A stretch of DNA of 42,603 nt from Ruminococcaceae bacterium UBA1036 (GTDB lineage: Bacteria; Bacillota; Clostridia; Oscillospirales; Acutalibacteraceae), in the NCBI GenBank assembly GCA_002316805.1, contig DCEF01000009.1, forward strand, positions 1 through 42,603, written 5' to 3'. Position 1 is the first letter of the stretch. Each line of letters opens with the position of its first letter. Below, one piece after another: positions 24,556 to 32,850 of this stretch. Made by a program: the position numbers and the translations under genes. The notes beneath the pieces were generated by a model, which saw only the letters and a list, made by a program, of their open reading frames with translations, was not told the DNA's origin and ran no database searches.

Positions 24556-25234
24556 AAAAGCAGGGCGTTTTGCTGTAGACCTTTTATTTCCGCCACGGTG
24601 CATTTTCTGCGAAAATATTGTGCCCCCTGGAAGGCAAATATGCCAGGAATGCGCAAAGAAAGTTAACCATAATGCCGGTGGCCTGACTTCAGTGCAGGCA
24701 GATGGCAGAAAAATTCCATGTGCTTTTCTGTATCCGTACAAAGGTATAGTGCGTGACTCCATTTTGCAGTTTAAGTTTCATGGAAAGAAAACAAATGCCT
24801 GCTGGTATGCTGAGCAATTAGCCAAAAAAATAAAAATGGCTTTTCCGGACGCTCGTTTTGATATTGTTACATCTGTGCCGCTTTTCAAAAATCGTATGCG
24901 CGAAAGAGGATATAATCAGTCAGAGCTTATTGCTATGCCGCTTGCCAATTTTTTGCATATACCATACGCCGAATGCCTGCGCAGGGTAGAAGAGAACCGC
25001 ATCCAACACTTTCTTGGGAAAAAAGCGCGCGCTGGAAATGTGCGCGGCGCCTACTTGCCTTTTGGGCTAATGGCTTCGGGGAAATGTGTGCTACTGATTG
25101 ATGACATTATCACTACGGGGGCGACTCTGGCCGAATGTTCTTCCATGCTTTTCCTCGGCGGTGCGAAGTCAGTCTGCTGCGCTGTTGTAGCACATTCTGA
25201 ACTTGATTCAGTTGAAAAGCAGCAAACATTGTAA
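24539..25234 (+). CDS. comFC: ComF-family phosphoribosyltransferase
   Basis: The 231-residue protein has an N-terminal four-cysteine zinc site (C21, C24, C35, C38) and a C-terminal type I phosphoribosyltransferase domain with the PRPP loop IDDIITTGAT (187-196). RERGYNQSELIA is the conserved ComF segment. ComFC is needed for DNA uptake in competent Firmicutes, but the family is also present in non-competent species. The start is the first of two adjacent ATG codons (24539), six bases after AAGGTG. Its start lies inside recD2, so the two genes are translationally linked, pairing a helicase with a DNA-uptake protein. Confidence 0.92.
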   Translation: MMLPLKKAGRFAVDLLFPPRCIFCENIVPPGRQICQECAKKVNHNAGGLTSVQADGRKIPCAFLYPYKGIVRDSILQFKFHGKKTNACWYAEQLAKKIKMAFPDARFDIVTSVPLFKNRMRERGYNQSELIAMPLANFLHIPYAECLRRVEENRIQHFLGKKARAGNVRGAYLPFGLMASGKCVLLIDDIITTGATLAECSSMLFLGGAKSVCCAVVAHSELDSVEKQQTL

Positions 25235-25305
25235 TATAATAAAAAAAATGAATAGAATAATATCTGACTGTTTTTTTAATAAAATATACGATTGGATGTG
25301 ATGAA

Positions 25306-26331
25306 GTGCTGGGTACGGATATTGCACTTGATCTTGGAACCTCATACGTCAAAATTTTTCTTGATGGAAAGGGAATTGTCCTTAATGAACCCGCCGTCAT
25401 CTCTGTTGACCTTGAAACAAACGATGTTATAGCAACAGGCAAAGAAGCCTACGATATGATTGGGCGAACTTCCAGCAAAATTAAGGTGTGCCATCCACTG
25501 TTTGGAGGCGTTATTTCAGACTTCGACCTCGCCAAATATCTAATTGAATCTGACCTCAAAAAAATAAATGTTAGCAAAGTCGTCATGCCACGTATCGTCG
25601 TAAGTGTACCATGCGAAATTACTGAAGTTGAAAAGCGAGCTGTCGTTGACTCCATAAGCGCAGCTGGTGTGCGGAAAATATGTTTGATCGAAGAGCCAGT
25701 GGCTGCAGCGATTGGTGCCAATCTTGATATATCGGTTCCACATGGATCACTTGTCATAGACATTGGTGGTGGCACTACAGACATGGCTGTCCTTTCCCTT
25801 AACGGCATTGCTATTTCGCGTTCTGTAAAAATTGCAGGGGACGTATTCGATGAAGCAATTATAAAGTATATCCGCCGAAAGTATAATCTTGTTATTGGAA
25901 AGCGGATGGCGGAAGACTGCAAAAAGACGATTGGCTGTGTGTTTCCGCGCAAAGAAATCCTTACGTTCCGCGTCAAAGGCCGTAACGCGATGACAGGCCT
26001 CCCTCAGTGGGCTGACATTACGAGCGACGAAGCGCTTGAAGCACTTATCGACAGTGCTATGAAGATAGTGCGCGTTGCTCAGGAAATGCTTGAAAAAACG
26101 CCTCCGGAGCTTATGGGCGACATCTACAGCGACGGGATGGTTTTAACAGGCGGCTCAGCACAACTTTATGGTTTCGACCAGCTTTTCGCCAAACAGACAA
26201 AGATGTCTGTAAAGGTTGCCGATGACCCGCAGAACTGCGTTGCAATAGGCGCAGGCAAAGCGATTAAGTCTATAAACAGTGCTGACAGCGACGATTATGG
26301 GATACTGAACCCGTTGAGCGGTGAGTATTGA
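25306..26331 (+). CDS. MreB-like actin homologue
   Basis: The 341-residue protein has the full actin/Hsp70 ATPase fold: phosphate 1 DLGTSYVKIF (about 9-18), phosphate 2 DIGGGTTDMAVL (about 153-164), connect-type EEPVAAAIGA and adenosine motif VLTGGSAQLYG. Length matches MreB/Mbl, which form filaments guiding wall synthesis. It differs from canonical MreB at several usually fixed stretches (MRMAED-CKKTIGCVFPRKE; NAMTGLP) and it lies alone, away from mreC/mreD, so it is likely a paralogue. Start GTG at 25306 has only a weak ribosome site (GGATGTGA). It is 71 bases after the ComF gene; independent transcription is possible. Use of the protein in sporulation or wall growth is inference. Confidence 0.88.
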   Translation: MLGTDIALDLGTSYVKIFLDGKGIVLNEPAVISVDLETNDVIATGKEAYDMIGRTSSKIKVCHPLFGGVISDFDLAKYLIESDLKKINVSKVVMPRIVVSVPCEITEVEKRAVVDSISAAGVRKICLIEEPVAAAIGANLDISVPHGSLVIDIGGGTTDMAVLSLNGIAISRSVKIAGDVFDEAIIKYIRRKYNLVIGKRMAEDCKKTIGCVFPRKEILTFRVKGRNAMTGLPQWADITSDEALEALIDSAMKIVRVAQEMLEKTPPELMGDIYSDGMVLTGGSAQLYGFDQLFAKQTKMSVKVADDPQNCVAIGAGKAIKSINSADSDDYGILNPLSGEY

Positions 26332-26487
26332 ATGAGAGCAATAAAAAAGGGTGAGGCGTAGTTTATTAAATCCTCTTTTGCATTGCACAAAATAGAAAAG
26401 TTTATAAATTTTTAATTAAATAATGGATGTTGTATAGTACAATGAAAACAGTCAAATCGATTTTTGCCCTTTTTAAGGATGGTTTTT

Positions 26488-27396
26488 TTGTTTGGCTATA
26501 TAAAACCTGAAAAACCGGAGCTGCGTGTCCGTGAATATGAAGAGTACGGCGGTATTTACTGCACACTTTGCCGTAGGCTTGGAAAAGACTATGGGCTGGC
26601 AGCACGCCTTGTGCTGAATTATGACTGTACGTTTTATGCAATTTTGGCATTCGCTGTTTCCGAAGGGCCAAGCATAAAATTTCATGAAGGCAGATGCGTT
26701 GCAAATCCGCTGAAAAAATGCATATTCTGCAGCGATGACAGCAGGGAGTTTCTGCTGTCATCTGCATTGACTGTTATCCTTGCTTACTATAAGCTGAGAG
26801 ATGATATTGCAGATTCTGGCTTTTTAAGAAAGGCTGCATGCTGTCTGCTTTATCCGCCGTTTTATTTTCGGCACAGAAATGCAGCAAAAAAATATCCGGA
26901 ACTTGAAAAAATAGTTGCAGAATCAATGGAAGCCCAAAAAACTGCTGAAAAAGATAAAAGCCCTAAGATTGACAGCTGCGCGGAACCTACTGCCAAGATG
27001 CTCGGGAAAATTCTTGAATGGACGGTATGCGGAGAACTGGAAAGCGGCACGCCGAAAGCCCGTATTGCTAATGAATTTGGGTATTATCTCGGCAGATGGG
27101 TATACCTGATGGATGCTGCTGATGATATTGAGAAAGATATCGCGCAAAAGTCATTTAATCCATTTGCTGAAAAGTTCCACTTGACAGCATACAGTGAGCA
27201 AGAAGCCATTGGCAAAGCGAAGAATTATGCCAACCAGGTAATGAATGGAACGTTGTCGCAGCTTTGTGCAGTTGCAGACCTTATGGAGTGCAGCCGCTTT
27301 GGCCCAATCGTGCACAACGTTGTATTTATGGGGCTTCCGCTGATCCAGAAGGAAAAACTTTTTACGAAGGAGAACGGCAATGTCAGACCCATATAG
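26488..27396 (+). CDS. DUF5685-like family protein
   Basis: The 302-residue protein resembles the clostridial DUF5685 family, whose members begin FGY-x-KP-x-KPELRVREYE. The start is taken as TTG at 26488 so that the protein begins MFGYIKPEKPELRVREYEEY, with AAGGA about eight bases before; earlier in-frame codons lie at or before that site. Cysteine pairs occur in IYCTLCRRLGKDYG (about 25-38) and NPLKKCIFC (about 73-81). The middle and C-terminal parts are helical, with an acidic DAADDIEKD motif (about 211-219), like those of prenyl-chain or heme-type helical enzymes, but no function is established. Its end overlaps the J-domain gene by 17 bases. Confidence 0.8.
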   Translation: MFGYIKPEKPELRVREYEEYGGIYCTLCRRLGKDYGLAARLVLNYDCTFYAILAFAVSEGPSIKFHEGRCVANPLKKCIFCSDDSREFLLSSALTVILAYYKLRDDIADSGFLRKAACCLLYPPFYFRHRNAAKKYPELEKIVAESMEAQKTAEKDKSPKIDSCAEPTAKMLGKILEWTVCGELESGTPKARIANEFGYYLGRWVYLMDAADDIEKDIAQKSFNPFAEKFHLTAYSEQEAIGKAKNYANQVMNGTLSQLCAVADLMECSRFGPIVHNVVFMGLPLIQKEKLFTKENGNVRPI

Positions 27397-28024
27397 AATT
27401 CTCGGCGTTTCTCCAAACGCATCCGATGATGAAGTAAAAACAGCATATCATAGCCTTGCGAAAAAATACCATCCTGACAAATATGCTGGCAGTCCTCTTG
27501 CTGACCTTGCAGGTGAGAAGATGAAAGAAATCAATGAGGCATATGACCAGATAATGAAAGAGCGGAAAGACCATGCGAATTCTTCTGGACAGGTTGGATA
27601 TGGCGGATACGGTGAGTACAGCGGCTACGGTGAATATGGCAGATCTGAATATCAGGACGTGCGCAGCCTAATAATGTCAGGCCGAATTGCGGATGCTGAG
27701 CAGATACTTGACGGTGTTCCTTCTGAAAGGCGTGACGCGGAATGGTTTTTTCTCAAAGGAACTGCCCTTTACCGCCGTGGCTGGCTCGATGAGGCTTATA
27801 ACGATTATGTGAGGGCCTGCCAGATGAATCCTCAGAACCCTGAATACCAGGCCGCACTTAATCAGGTTGCTGCCCAGCGCAACGGAATGTACGGCGGCTA
27901 TAATTCAAATGTTCCGCAAGCTAACAGCTGCAGCGGGTGTGATATATGCACTTCCCTGTGCGTTGCAGATACGTGTTGCAGTTGCTTCGGACCAGGCTTG
28001 GGCGGCAGGGGCGGATGCTGGTAA
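27380..28024 (+). CDS. J-domain protein with Gly/Tyr linker and Cys-rich tail
   Basis: The 214-residue protein starts with a J domain (about 3-62) carrying the HPD motif at 31-33, which stimulates DnaK ATPase. Next comes a GYG/EY-repeat linker (about 70-90), a TPR-like helical region (about 95-160; AEWFFLKGTALYRRGWLDEAYNDYVRA) and a tail with nine cysteines after residue 185 (CSGCDICTSLC, CCSCFG) ending in Cys-Trp. It is not canonical DnaJ: the zinc domain and C-terminal peptide domains are missing. AAGGAG precedes ATG 27380, inside the preceding gene, indicating coupled synthesis. The Cys tail may bind metal or be membrane-linked by acylation; this is not shown. Confidence 0.88.
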   Translation: MSDPYRILGVSPNASDDEVKTAYHSLAKKYHPDKYAGSPLADLAGEKMKEINEAYDQIMKERKDHANSSGQVGYGGYGEYSGYGEYGRSEYQDVRSLIMSGRIADAEQILDGVPSERRDAEWFFLKGTALYRRGWLDEAYNDYVRACQMNPQNPEYQAALNQVAAQRNGMYGGYNSNVPQANSCSGCDICTSLCVADTCCSCFGPGLGGRGGCW

Positions 28025-28044
28025 ACGGCAAGGGGGGCTGTTAG

Positions 28045-28584
28045 ATGAACCAAAGCCTTAAACTGACATTCAGCTCCATGCTGACAGCTGTTTCTACGGT
28101 AATCATGGTTTTAAGCGGCATTATTCCTGTTGGAACATATGCAATTCCTGCCATTGCGGGAATTTTTACAGCTCCGGCCGTAATTGAGCTCGGCCCTGGA
28201 TGGGCTATGTCAGTGTATGCGGCGGTTTCGATACTTTCTGCTCTGCTTGCAGGCGATAAAGAAGCTGTGCTATGCTATATAGCGCTTTTTGGCTGTTACC
28301 CTGTAGTGAAGGCGCAGATAGAAAAAAAATGCGGTAAAGCAAGCGGCATAAGCTTGAAATTTGCATTTTTTAATGTTACTGCTGTTGCGGGGTTTTATAT
28401 TGCAATTTATGTACTGAGTGTTCCCAAAAACAGTTTTTCGCTTTTTGGCATATATCTTCCTTGGATTTTTCTGCTGATTGGCAATGTCGTTTTTGCTTTG
28501 TATGATTATGCGTTGTCACTTCTTATAGTGGCTTACTGCAAGAAGTTCCACCATAGAATAAGCAAGTGGCTGCAGTTACATTGA
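28045..28584 (+). CDS. Polytopic membrane protein, ECF-S-like
   Basis: The 179-residue protein has about five or six hydrophobic segments and no large loops. Its size, the short polar N-terminus (MNQSLKLTFSSMLTAVST) and the loop around VGTYAIPAIAGIFTAPAVIELGPGWAM look like the S-component fold of ECF vitamin/metal transporters, but the match is loose and no riboswitch or partner gene shows a ligand. GGGGGGCTG precedes ATG 28045, 20 bases after the J-protein, so it belongs to the same transcript. It could equally be a membrane protein of the DUF5685/J-protein set. Transport function is a guess. Confidence 0.65.
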   Translation: MNQSLKLTFSSMLTAVSTVIMVLSGIIPVGTYAIPAIAGIFTAPAVIELGPGWAMSVYAAVSILSALLAGDKEAVLCYIALFGCYPVVKAQIEKKCGKASGISLKFAFFNVTAVAGFYIAIYVLSVPKNSFSLFGIYLPWIFLLIGNVVFALYDYALSLLIVAYCKKFHHRISKWLQLH

Positions 28585-28624
28585 AACGATTTGGCATTCA
28601 GTAGAAATGTTTTGCTATTTTCCC

Positions 28625-28653
28625 TTGATTTTTTTAGAAAACAGCATTAAAAT
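28625..28653 (+). promoter_or_regulatory. Promoter of the RpiR-type regulator
   Basis: TTGATT (28625-28630) and TAAAAT (28648-28653) are 17 bases apart. Transcription should begin near 28660, right at the first leader hairpin. Confidence 0.65.
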
Positions 28654-28660
28654 TATGAAA

Positions 28661-28740
28661 TGTGGTATGACTGGAGGTTCTTCCAGCCACACCTTTAATT
28701 TTGAGTTATGAGGTGCAGTAACCCGCGCGAAGCTGCACTT
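28661..28740 (+). promoter_or_regulatory. Structured 5' leader, two hairpins
   Basis: Hairpin one: TGTGG (28661-28665) with CCACA (28687-28691), an inner CTGGA/TCCAG stem and a five-base bulge, then an AT-rich CCTTTAATTTT. Hairpin two: AGGTGCAG (28711-28718) with CTGCACTT (28733-28740) around a CG-rich loop. They fill a leader of about 120 bases. I do not recognise a known riboswitch. The first could be an attenuator. Confidence 0.5.
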
Positions 28741-28779
28741 AAGTTATAATCATGTGCGGAGAAACGGCTATTTTTAAAA

Positions 28780-29652
28780 ATGGATAATTTGCTGGAATCA
28801 CGTATTCTGGAAAAAATGAACGAGTTTTCAAAAGGCCAAAAAAGGATTGCCAAGTATATCGAGGAAAATTATGACAAAGTTGCATTTATGACGGCTTCAA
28901 AACTCGGTGAGACTGTAGGTGTAAGCGAGTCAACAGTTGTGCGCTTTGCTACTGAAATTGGATATGATGGCTATCCGCAGCTGCAGCAGGCAATGCAGGA
29001 GATGATACGCAATAAACTGACTACAGTCCAGCGTATGGATGTGACATCCAGCAGAATTGGAGATTCAGACGTCCTCGATTTCGTGTTTAATCAGGATATT
29101 GACGTGATCCGCCGAACAATGGAAGAAACATCACACGAAGATTTCTACCGTGCAGTAGACGCTATCATCGCATCGCGCAAAATTTATATTTTGGCTGCAA
29201 GAAGCGCGCTTGCACTTGGAACATTTTTGTCGAATTACTTCAATATGCTGTTTGAAAATGTTTTGCTTGTACAGTCTACGAGCGAGGGAGAAATTTTTGA
29301 ACAGATGATCCATATTGACAAGCGCGATACAGTTATAGGCATAAGTTTCCCGCGCTATTCGAGGAAAGTTGCTAATGCGATGGACTTTGCACACAAGAGA
29401 GGTGCAAAGGTAATTGCCATTACAGACACATCCATGTCGCCCATTGCGGCTCCGGCCGATTATCTGCTGCTTGCACGCAGCGATATAGCATCTATTGTAG
29501 ATTCGCTCTGCGCGCCTCTCAGCCTTATAAATGCGCTTATAGTCATGGTTACAATCAAAAAGTCGGGGGAAGTTAAGAAAACTTTCGAGGATCTTGAGAA
29601 TATCTGGGATGAGTATGGAGTATATGAAAAGGTAGATGGTCCTTCCAAGTGA
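28780..29652 (+). CDS. RpiR/MurR-family transcriptional regulator
   Basis: The 290-residue regulator has an N-terminal helix-turn-helix of the RpiR type (about 1-77; ASKLGETVGVSESTVVRFATEIGYDGYPQLQ) and a SIS sugar-phosphate-binding domain (about 125-255; ILAARSALALGTFLSNYF, GISFPRYSRKVANAM, VIAITDTSMSP). Such proteins sense phosphosugars such as MurNAc-6-P or hexose phosphates and control uptake or breakdown genes. No sugar operon is adjacent, so its targets are elsewhere or include itself. The ATG at 28780 has no close ribosome site; GGAG lies about 18 bases before. Its stop overlaps the start of the flavoprotein (GTGA). Confidence 0.9.
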   Translation: MDNLLESRILEKMNEFSKGQKRIAKYIEENYDKVAFMTASKLGETVGVSESTVVRFATEIGYDGYPQLQQAMQEMIRNKLTTVQRMDVTSSRIGDSDVLDFVFNQDIDVIRRTMEETSHEDFYRAVDAIIASRKIYILAARSALALGTFLSNYFNMLFENVLLVQSTSEGEIFEQMIHIDKRDTVIGISFPRYSRKVANAMDFAHKRGAKVIAITDTSMSPIAAPADYLLLARSDIASIVDSLCAPLSLINALIVMVTIKKSGEVKKTFEDLENIWDEYGVYEKVDGPSK

Positions 29653-30893
29653 GATTTGATGTTCTTGTCATTGGCGGCGGAGCAGCGGGCATGATGGCTG
29701 CCGGCACTGCTGCCGAAGAGGGCTTGTCTGTTTGCCTGCTGGAAAAAAATGCGGTCCTTGGCAAGAAGATACGCATTACAGGCAAAGGGCGATGCAATAT
29801 TACTAATAACTGCGATGTGCGCACGCTGATAGAGTCGACTCCTACAAACGGCCGTTTTCTCTACAGCGCGTCGTCTCAGTTTTCACCTCATGACACGATG
29901 CACTTTTTTGAAAGTCTTGGCCTGCCGCTTAAAACTGAACGCGGAGGGCGTGTTTTCCCTGTTTCTGACCATGCTGCTGATGTAGCTGAAAAACTGGCTG
30001 AGTTTGACCGCAAAAATGGCGTTAAAATCATTACCGGAAGCGCTGAGAAACTGCTGCTTAAAAATGATGCCGTGCAGGGGGTGCGCTTGAAAAACGGCGA
30101 TGATATCATGGCTGCGAATGTTGCTGTTTGCTGTGGCGGGATATCATATCCTCTAACAGGCTCCACAGGCGACGGTTACCGCTTTGCAAGGCAGGCAGGG
30201 CATACGATAAACCGCATACGCCCGTCGCTCGTTCCACTCACTGTGGATGGTGAAGACGGCAAAGACTGCCGCAGCATGATGGGGCTTTCGCTTAAAAATG
30301 TTTCTGTCAAAGTTGTCGACAGCAAAACACAAAAAGCGATATATGAAGATTTCGGCGAGATGCTCTTCACTCATTTCGGCCTTTCGGGACCAGTAATTTT
30401 AAGTGCAAGTTCCCATATGCGTGAGATGTCTCCCGGCCGATACCGTATTATTATTGACATGAAACCTGCGCTGTCGTATGAAAAACTTGACGCACGCCTG
30501 CTTCGCGATTTCGGTGCGAACAAAAACCGCGATTTTTCGAATTCGCTTTCTGCTTTGCTGCCGCACAAAATGATTCCTGTTGCGGTACAGCGCTCGGGTA
30601 TTCCTCCAGGAACGAAATGCAATGCAATTACGCGCGATATGCGCCGGTCGTTCGGTGCGCTCCTTAAATCTTTTCAAATAACGGTAAGCGGATTCCGTCC
30701 CGTTTCAGAAGCTATTATAACATCTGGCGGCGTTGCGGTCGACGAGATTAATTCTAAAACAATGGAGTCAAAGCTCGTAAAAGGCCTTTATTTTGCAGGT
30801 GAGGTTATTGATGCAGATGCGTATACTGGTGGATTCAACTTGCAGATTGCATTTAGTACTGGCCGTCTTGCAGGTAATTCAATGAAAGTTTAA
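29649..30893 (+). CDS. FAD-dependent oxidoreductase, YhiN/HI0933 family
   Basis: The 414-residue flavoprotein starts FDVLVIGGGAAGMMAA, an FAD Rossmann motif, followed by the family hallmark GKKIRITGKGRCNITN (about 37-52). The C-terminal GLYFAGEVIDADAYTGGFNLQ is the second FAD site. The physiological substrate of this family is not settled. Start is GTG at 29649, overlapping the regulator stop by four bases, and no better start is near. The same gene precedes cmk in many clostridia, so the neighbourhood is conserved rather than functional proof. Confidence 0.92.
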   Translation: MRFDVLVIGGGAAGMMAAGTAAEEGLSVCLLEKNAVLGKKIRITGKGRCNITNNCDVRTLIESTPTNGRFLYSASSQFSPHDTMHFFESLGLPLKTERGGRVFPVSDHAADVAEKLAEFDRKNGVKIITGSAEKLLLKNDAVQGVRLKNGDDIMAANVAVCCGGISYPLTGSTGDGYRFARQAGHTINRIRPSLVPLTVDGEDGKDCRSMMGLSLKNVSVKVVDSKTQKAIYEDFGEMLFTHFGLSGPVILSASSHMREMSPGRYRIIIDMKPALSYEKLDARLLRDFGANKNRDFSNSLSALLPHKMIPVAVQRSGIPPGTKCNAITRDMRRSFGALLKSFQITVSGFRPVSEAIITSGGVAVDEINSKTMESKLVKGLYFAGEVIDADAYTGGFNLQIAFSTGRLAGNSMKV

Positions 30894-30914
30894 AAGAAAG
30901 GAATGTCGGTTCAT

Positions 30915-31607
30915 ATGACAGCAATAGCGATTGATGGGCCTGCGGGTGCTGGAAAAAGCACAATAGCTGAGCGTGCTGCGGAGGAGTTAGGTTATCTGTA
31001 TATCGATACCGGTGCCCTTTACAGGGCCATTGGCCTTTTTATACTGGAAAATGGGGCAGATGCGGCAGACCCAATGCAGGTGTGCCCGCTTCTTAAGAAG
31101 ATTTCCGTTTCTTTGGAATATCAAAATAAGGACTTAAAAGTTATACTTAATGGCAATGATGTTTCAAGCAAAATCCGTTCGGAAGAAGTTTCAACGGCTT
31201 CTTCGAAGGTTTCAGCAATACCTGAAGTACGAAAGTTTCTCGTAGATGTCCAGCGAAACCTTGCGGAGAAAAACAATGTTGTTATGGATGGCCGTGACAT
31301 AGGTACGGTGGTGCTGCCAAATGCGCAGGTGAAAATATTCCTTACTGCTTCGCTTGAGGACAGGGCAAGGCGAAGATATGAAGAAATGATTAAGAAAGGC
31401 ATAAAAGCTGATTACGATGATGTCCTTAATGATATGAAGCAGAGAGACTACCGCGACATACACCGTGCAATATCGCCGCTTAAAGCGGCAGAGGACGCCA
31501 TAAAGATCGACACTACCGACAACACATTTGAGCAGTCAGTTAAGCTTGTTATTCAGATTATTCGGCGTTCATTAAGCAAAAAGTCATTGGGGAATAGTAT
31601 GCCATGA
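30915..31607 (+). CDS. cmk: Cytidylate kinase
   Basis: The 230-residue enzyme phosphorylates CMP and dCMP with ATP. The P-loop IDGPAGAGKST (about 6-16) and DGRDIGTVVLP (CMP-binding) are present, as is the lid-type RARRRYEEMIKKG. Start is ATG at 30915, giving MTAIAIDGPAG as in other Cmk proteins; an ATG at 30903 sits directly on the AGGA site. Spacing of the second start to AGGA is about 12, so either is possible, a difference of four residues. Its stop overlaps plsC by four bases (ATGA). Confidence 0.95.
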   Translation: MTAIAIDGPAGAGKSTIAERAAEELGYLYIDTGALYRAIGLFILENGADAADPMQVCPLLKKISVSLEYQNKDLKVILNGNDVSSKIRSEEVSTASSKVSAIPEVRKFLVDVQRNLAEKNNVVMDGRDIGTVVLPNAQVKIFLTASLEDRARRRYEEMIKKGIKADYDDVLNDMKQRDYRDIHRAISPLKAAEDAIKIDTTDNTFEQSVKLVIQIIRRSLSKKSLGNSMP

Positions 31608-32242
31608 ACAGAACGCTGCTTTATTCATTTGCCAAAACATTTTTGCCGTGGTTCTTTAACTTTTTGATGCCAAACCATATCATTCATGAGGAATATATGC
31701 CTCAAAATGGAGGAGTGGTTCTCTGCTCAAACCACACAAGCAATACAGATCCTGTGCGCCTTGCCTTTACGCAAAAGCGCCAAATATTCTATATGGCTAA
31801 AAAAGAGCTTTTCCAGAATAAATTTGTTGGCGCGGTGATAAGCGCGCTCGGCGCATTCCCAGTTTCGCGCGGCAGGAGCGATATTGGCGCGATTAACCTT
31901 GCAAGGCAGCATTTGCAGTACGGCGATGTCCTCGGTGTTTTTATAGAAGGTACACGATCAAAAGACGGCAGCCTTTTAAGGCCAAAGCCCGGTGCTGTGA
32001 TGCTTGCTAAAAAATGCAATGTGCCGATTCTCCCGTGCTGCATTACTGCAAAAGGCGGAGGCCTTCCAAGATTATTCAACCGCTGCGTTGTCGCTTACGG
32101 AAAACCGATTTTTCCTGATGAACTCGGCATTGAGCATGGGAAGCCAAGCGAACTTCGCGCAGCGAGCGAATTTGTTATGGGCCGTATAGCTGAGCTTCGC
32201 AAAATCGGGCTTAAAGAGTTTGAGGATGGAAAGGTAAAATGA
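31604..32242 (+). CDS. plsC: 1-acylglycerol-3-phosphate acyltransferase
   Basis: The 212-residue membrane-associated enzyme acylates lysophosphatidic acid to phosphatidic acid in phospholipid synthesis. The catalytic NHTSNTD (H44, D49) and the phosphate-binding EGTRS (from E115) are intact, as is the AFPVSRG block. ATG at 31604 overlaps the cmk stop, and its own stop overlaps the next acyltransferase start, so the genes are translationally coupled. Confidence 0.93.
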   Translation: MNRTLLYSFAKTFLPWFFNFLMPNHIIHEEYMPQNGGVVLCSNHTSNTDPVRLAFTQKRQIFYMAKKELFQNKFVGAVISALGAFPVSRGRSDIGAINLARQHLQYGDVLGVFIEGTRSKDGSLLRPKPGAVMLAKKCNVPILPCCITAKGGGLPRLFNRCVVAYGKPIFPDELGIEHGKPSELRAASEFVMGRIAELRKIGLKEFEDGKVK

Positions 32243-32850
32243 ACCACCGCGGGCTTTATATGTTTCTGCTCAGGTTCCTAACACCTGCAGGAAGACTTTT
32301 CTTCTGGGTGCGTTACCATGGCGTACGGAATATTCCACCCAATGGCAAGCTTATTGTCTGCAGCAACCACAAATCGGTAGTTGACCCTTTCTTAATTGCC
32401 ATGCCTTTCCGGCGCAATATACACTATATGGCGAAATCGGAACTTTTTACAGATCACGGGCCATTAGCCAGGACTTTCCTTTATGCAATGGGGGCATTCC
32501 CAGTTAACCGTAATACAGGAGACATGAAGTCAATGCGCACTGCAGAGCACATTTTGAAAAGCGGCGGGATTGTTGGAATTTTTCCTCAGGGCAAATGCGT
32601 TTTTGATGACTCACCTTTCTGCCCTAAAGCAGGTTTTTCACTGCTTGCAGCGCGTTCTGGTGCACCTGTACTTCCTGTTGCCATAAGCTGCAGAGGAGTA
32701 CTTCGGCCGTTTAAATCTGTTAGCATACGTTTCGGGCATGCAGTGCCGTGCAGCAGCCTGCCAATTCATGGAACTTCGGCTTCGGGTATGCGCAAGGCTG
32801 CTGCTGAAATTGCAGCGCAAATAAATGCAATGCTGGAGGAAAAAGCGTGA
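32239..32850 (+). CDS. Second PlsC-type acyltransferase
   Basis: The 203-residue protein is a diverged paralogue of the preceding enzyme, sharing the spacing of motifs: NHKSVVD (H44, D49) and YAMGAFPVNR. The EGTR phosphate-binding motif is replaced by PQGKC (116-120), so the acceptor may differ from lysophosphatidic acid. The remaining C-terminal part has a Cys/Ser-rich stretch (CGVLRP, SRFGH). It starts at ATG 32239 inside the previous stop, and is followed by the ispH-S1 GTG overlapping its own stop. Tandem PlsC genes may act on different acyl acceptors, which is inference. Confidence 0.88.
   Translation: MNHRGLYMFLLRFLTPAGRLFFWVRYHGVRNIPPNGKLIVCSNHKSVVDPFLIAMPFRRNIHYMAKSELFTDHGPLARTFLYAMGAFPVNRNTGDMKSMRTAEHILKSGGIVGIFPQGKCVFDDSPFCPKAGFSLLAARSGAPVLPVAISCRGVLRPFKSVSIRFGHAVPCSSLPIHGTSASGMRKAAAEIAAQINAMLEEKA

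Noticed and set aside
18790..25234. Defence island of PLD nuclease, RecD2 helicase and ComF
   Set aside because: Housekeeping genes ribU and metK with riboswitches separate them, the nuclease is a surface lipoprotein on the other strand, and RecD2 and ComF are common core genes.
31604..32850. Tandem acyltransferases as an assembly duplication
   Set aside because: The two proteins differ throughout apart from catalytic motifs, so they are old paralogues.
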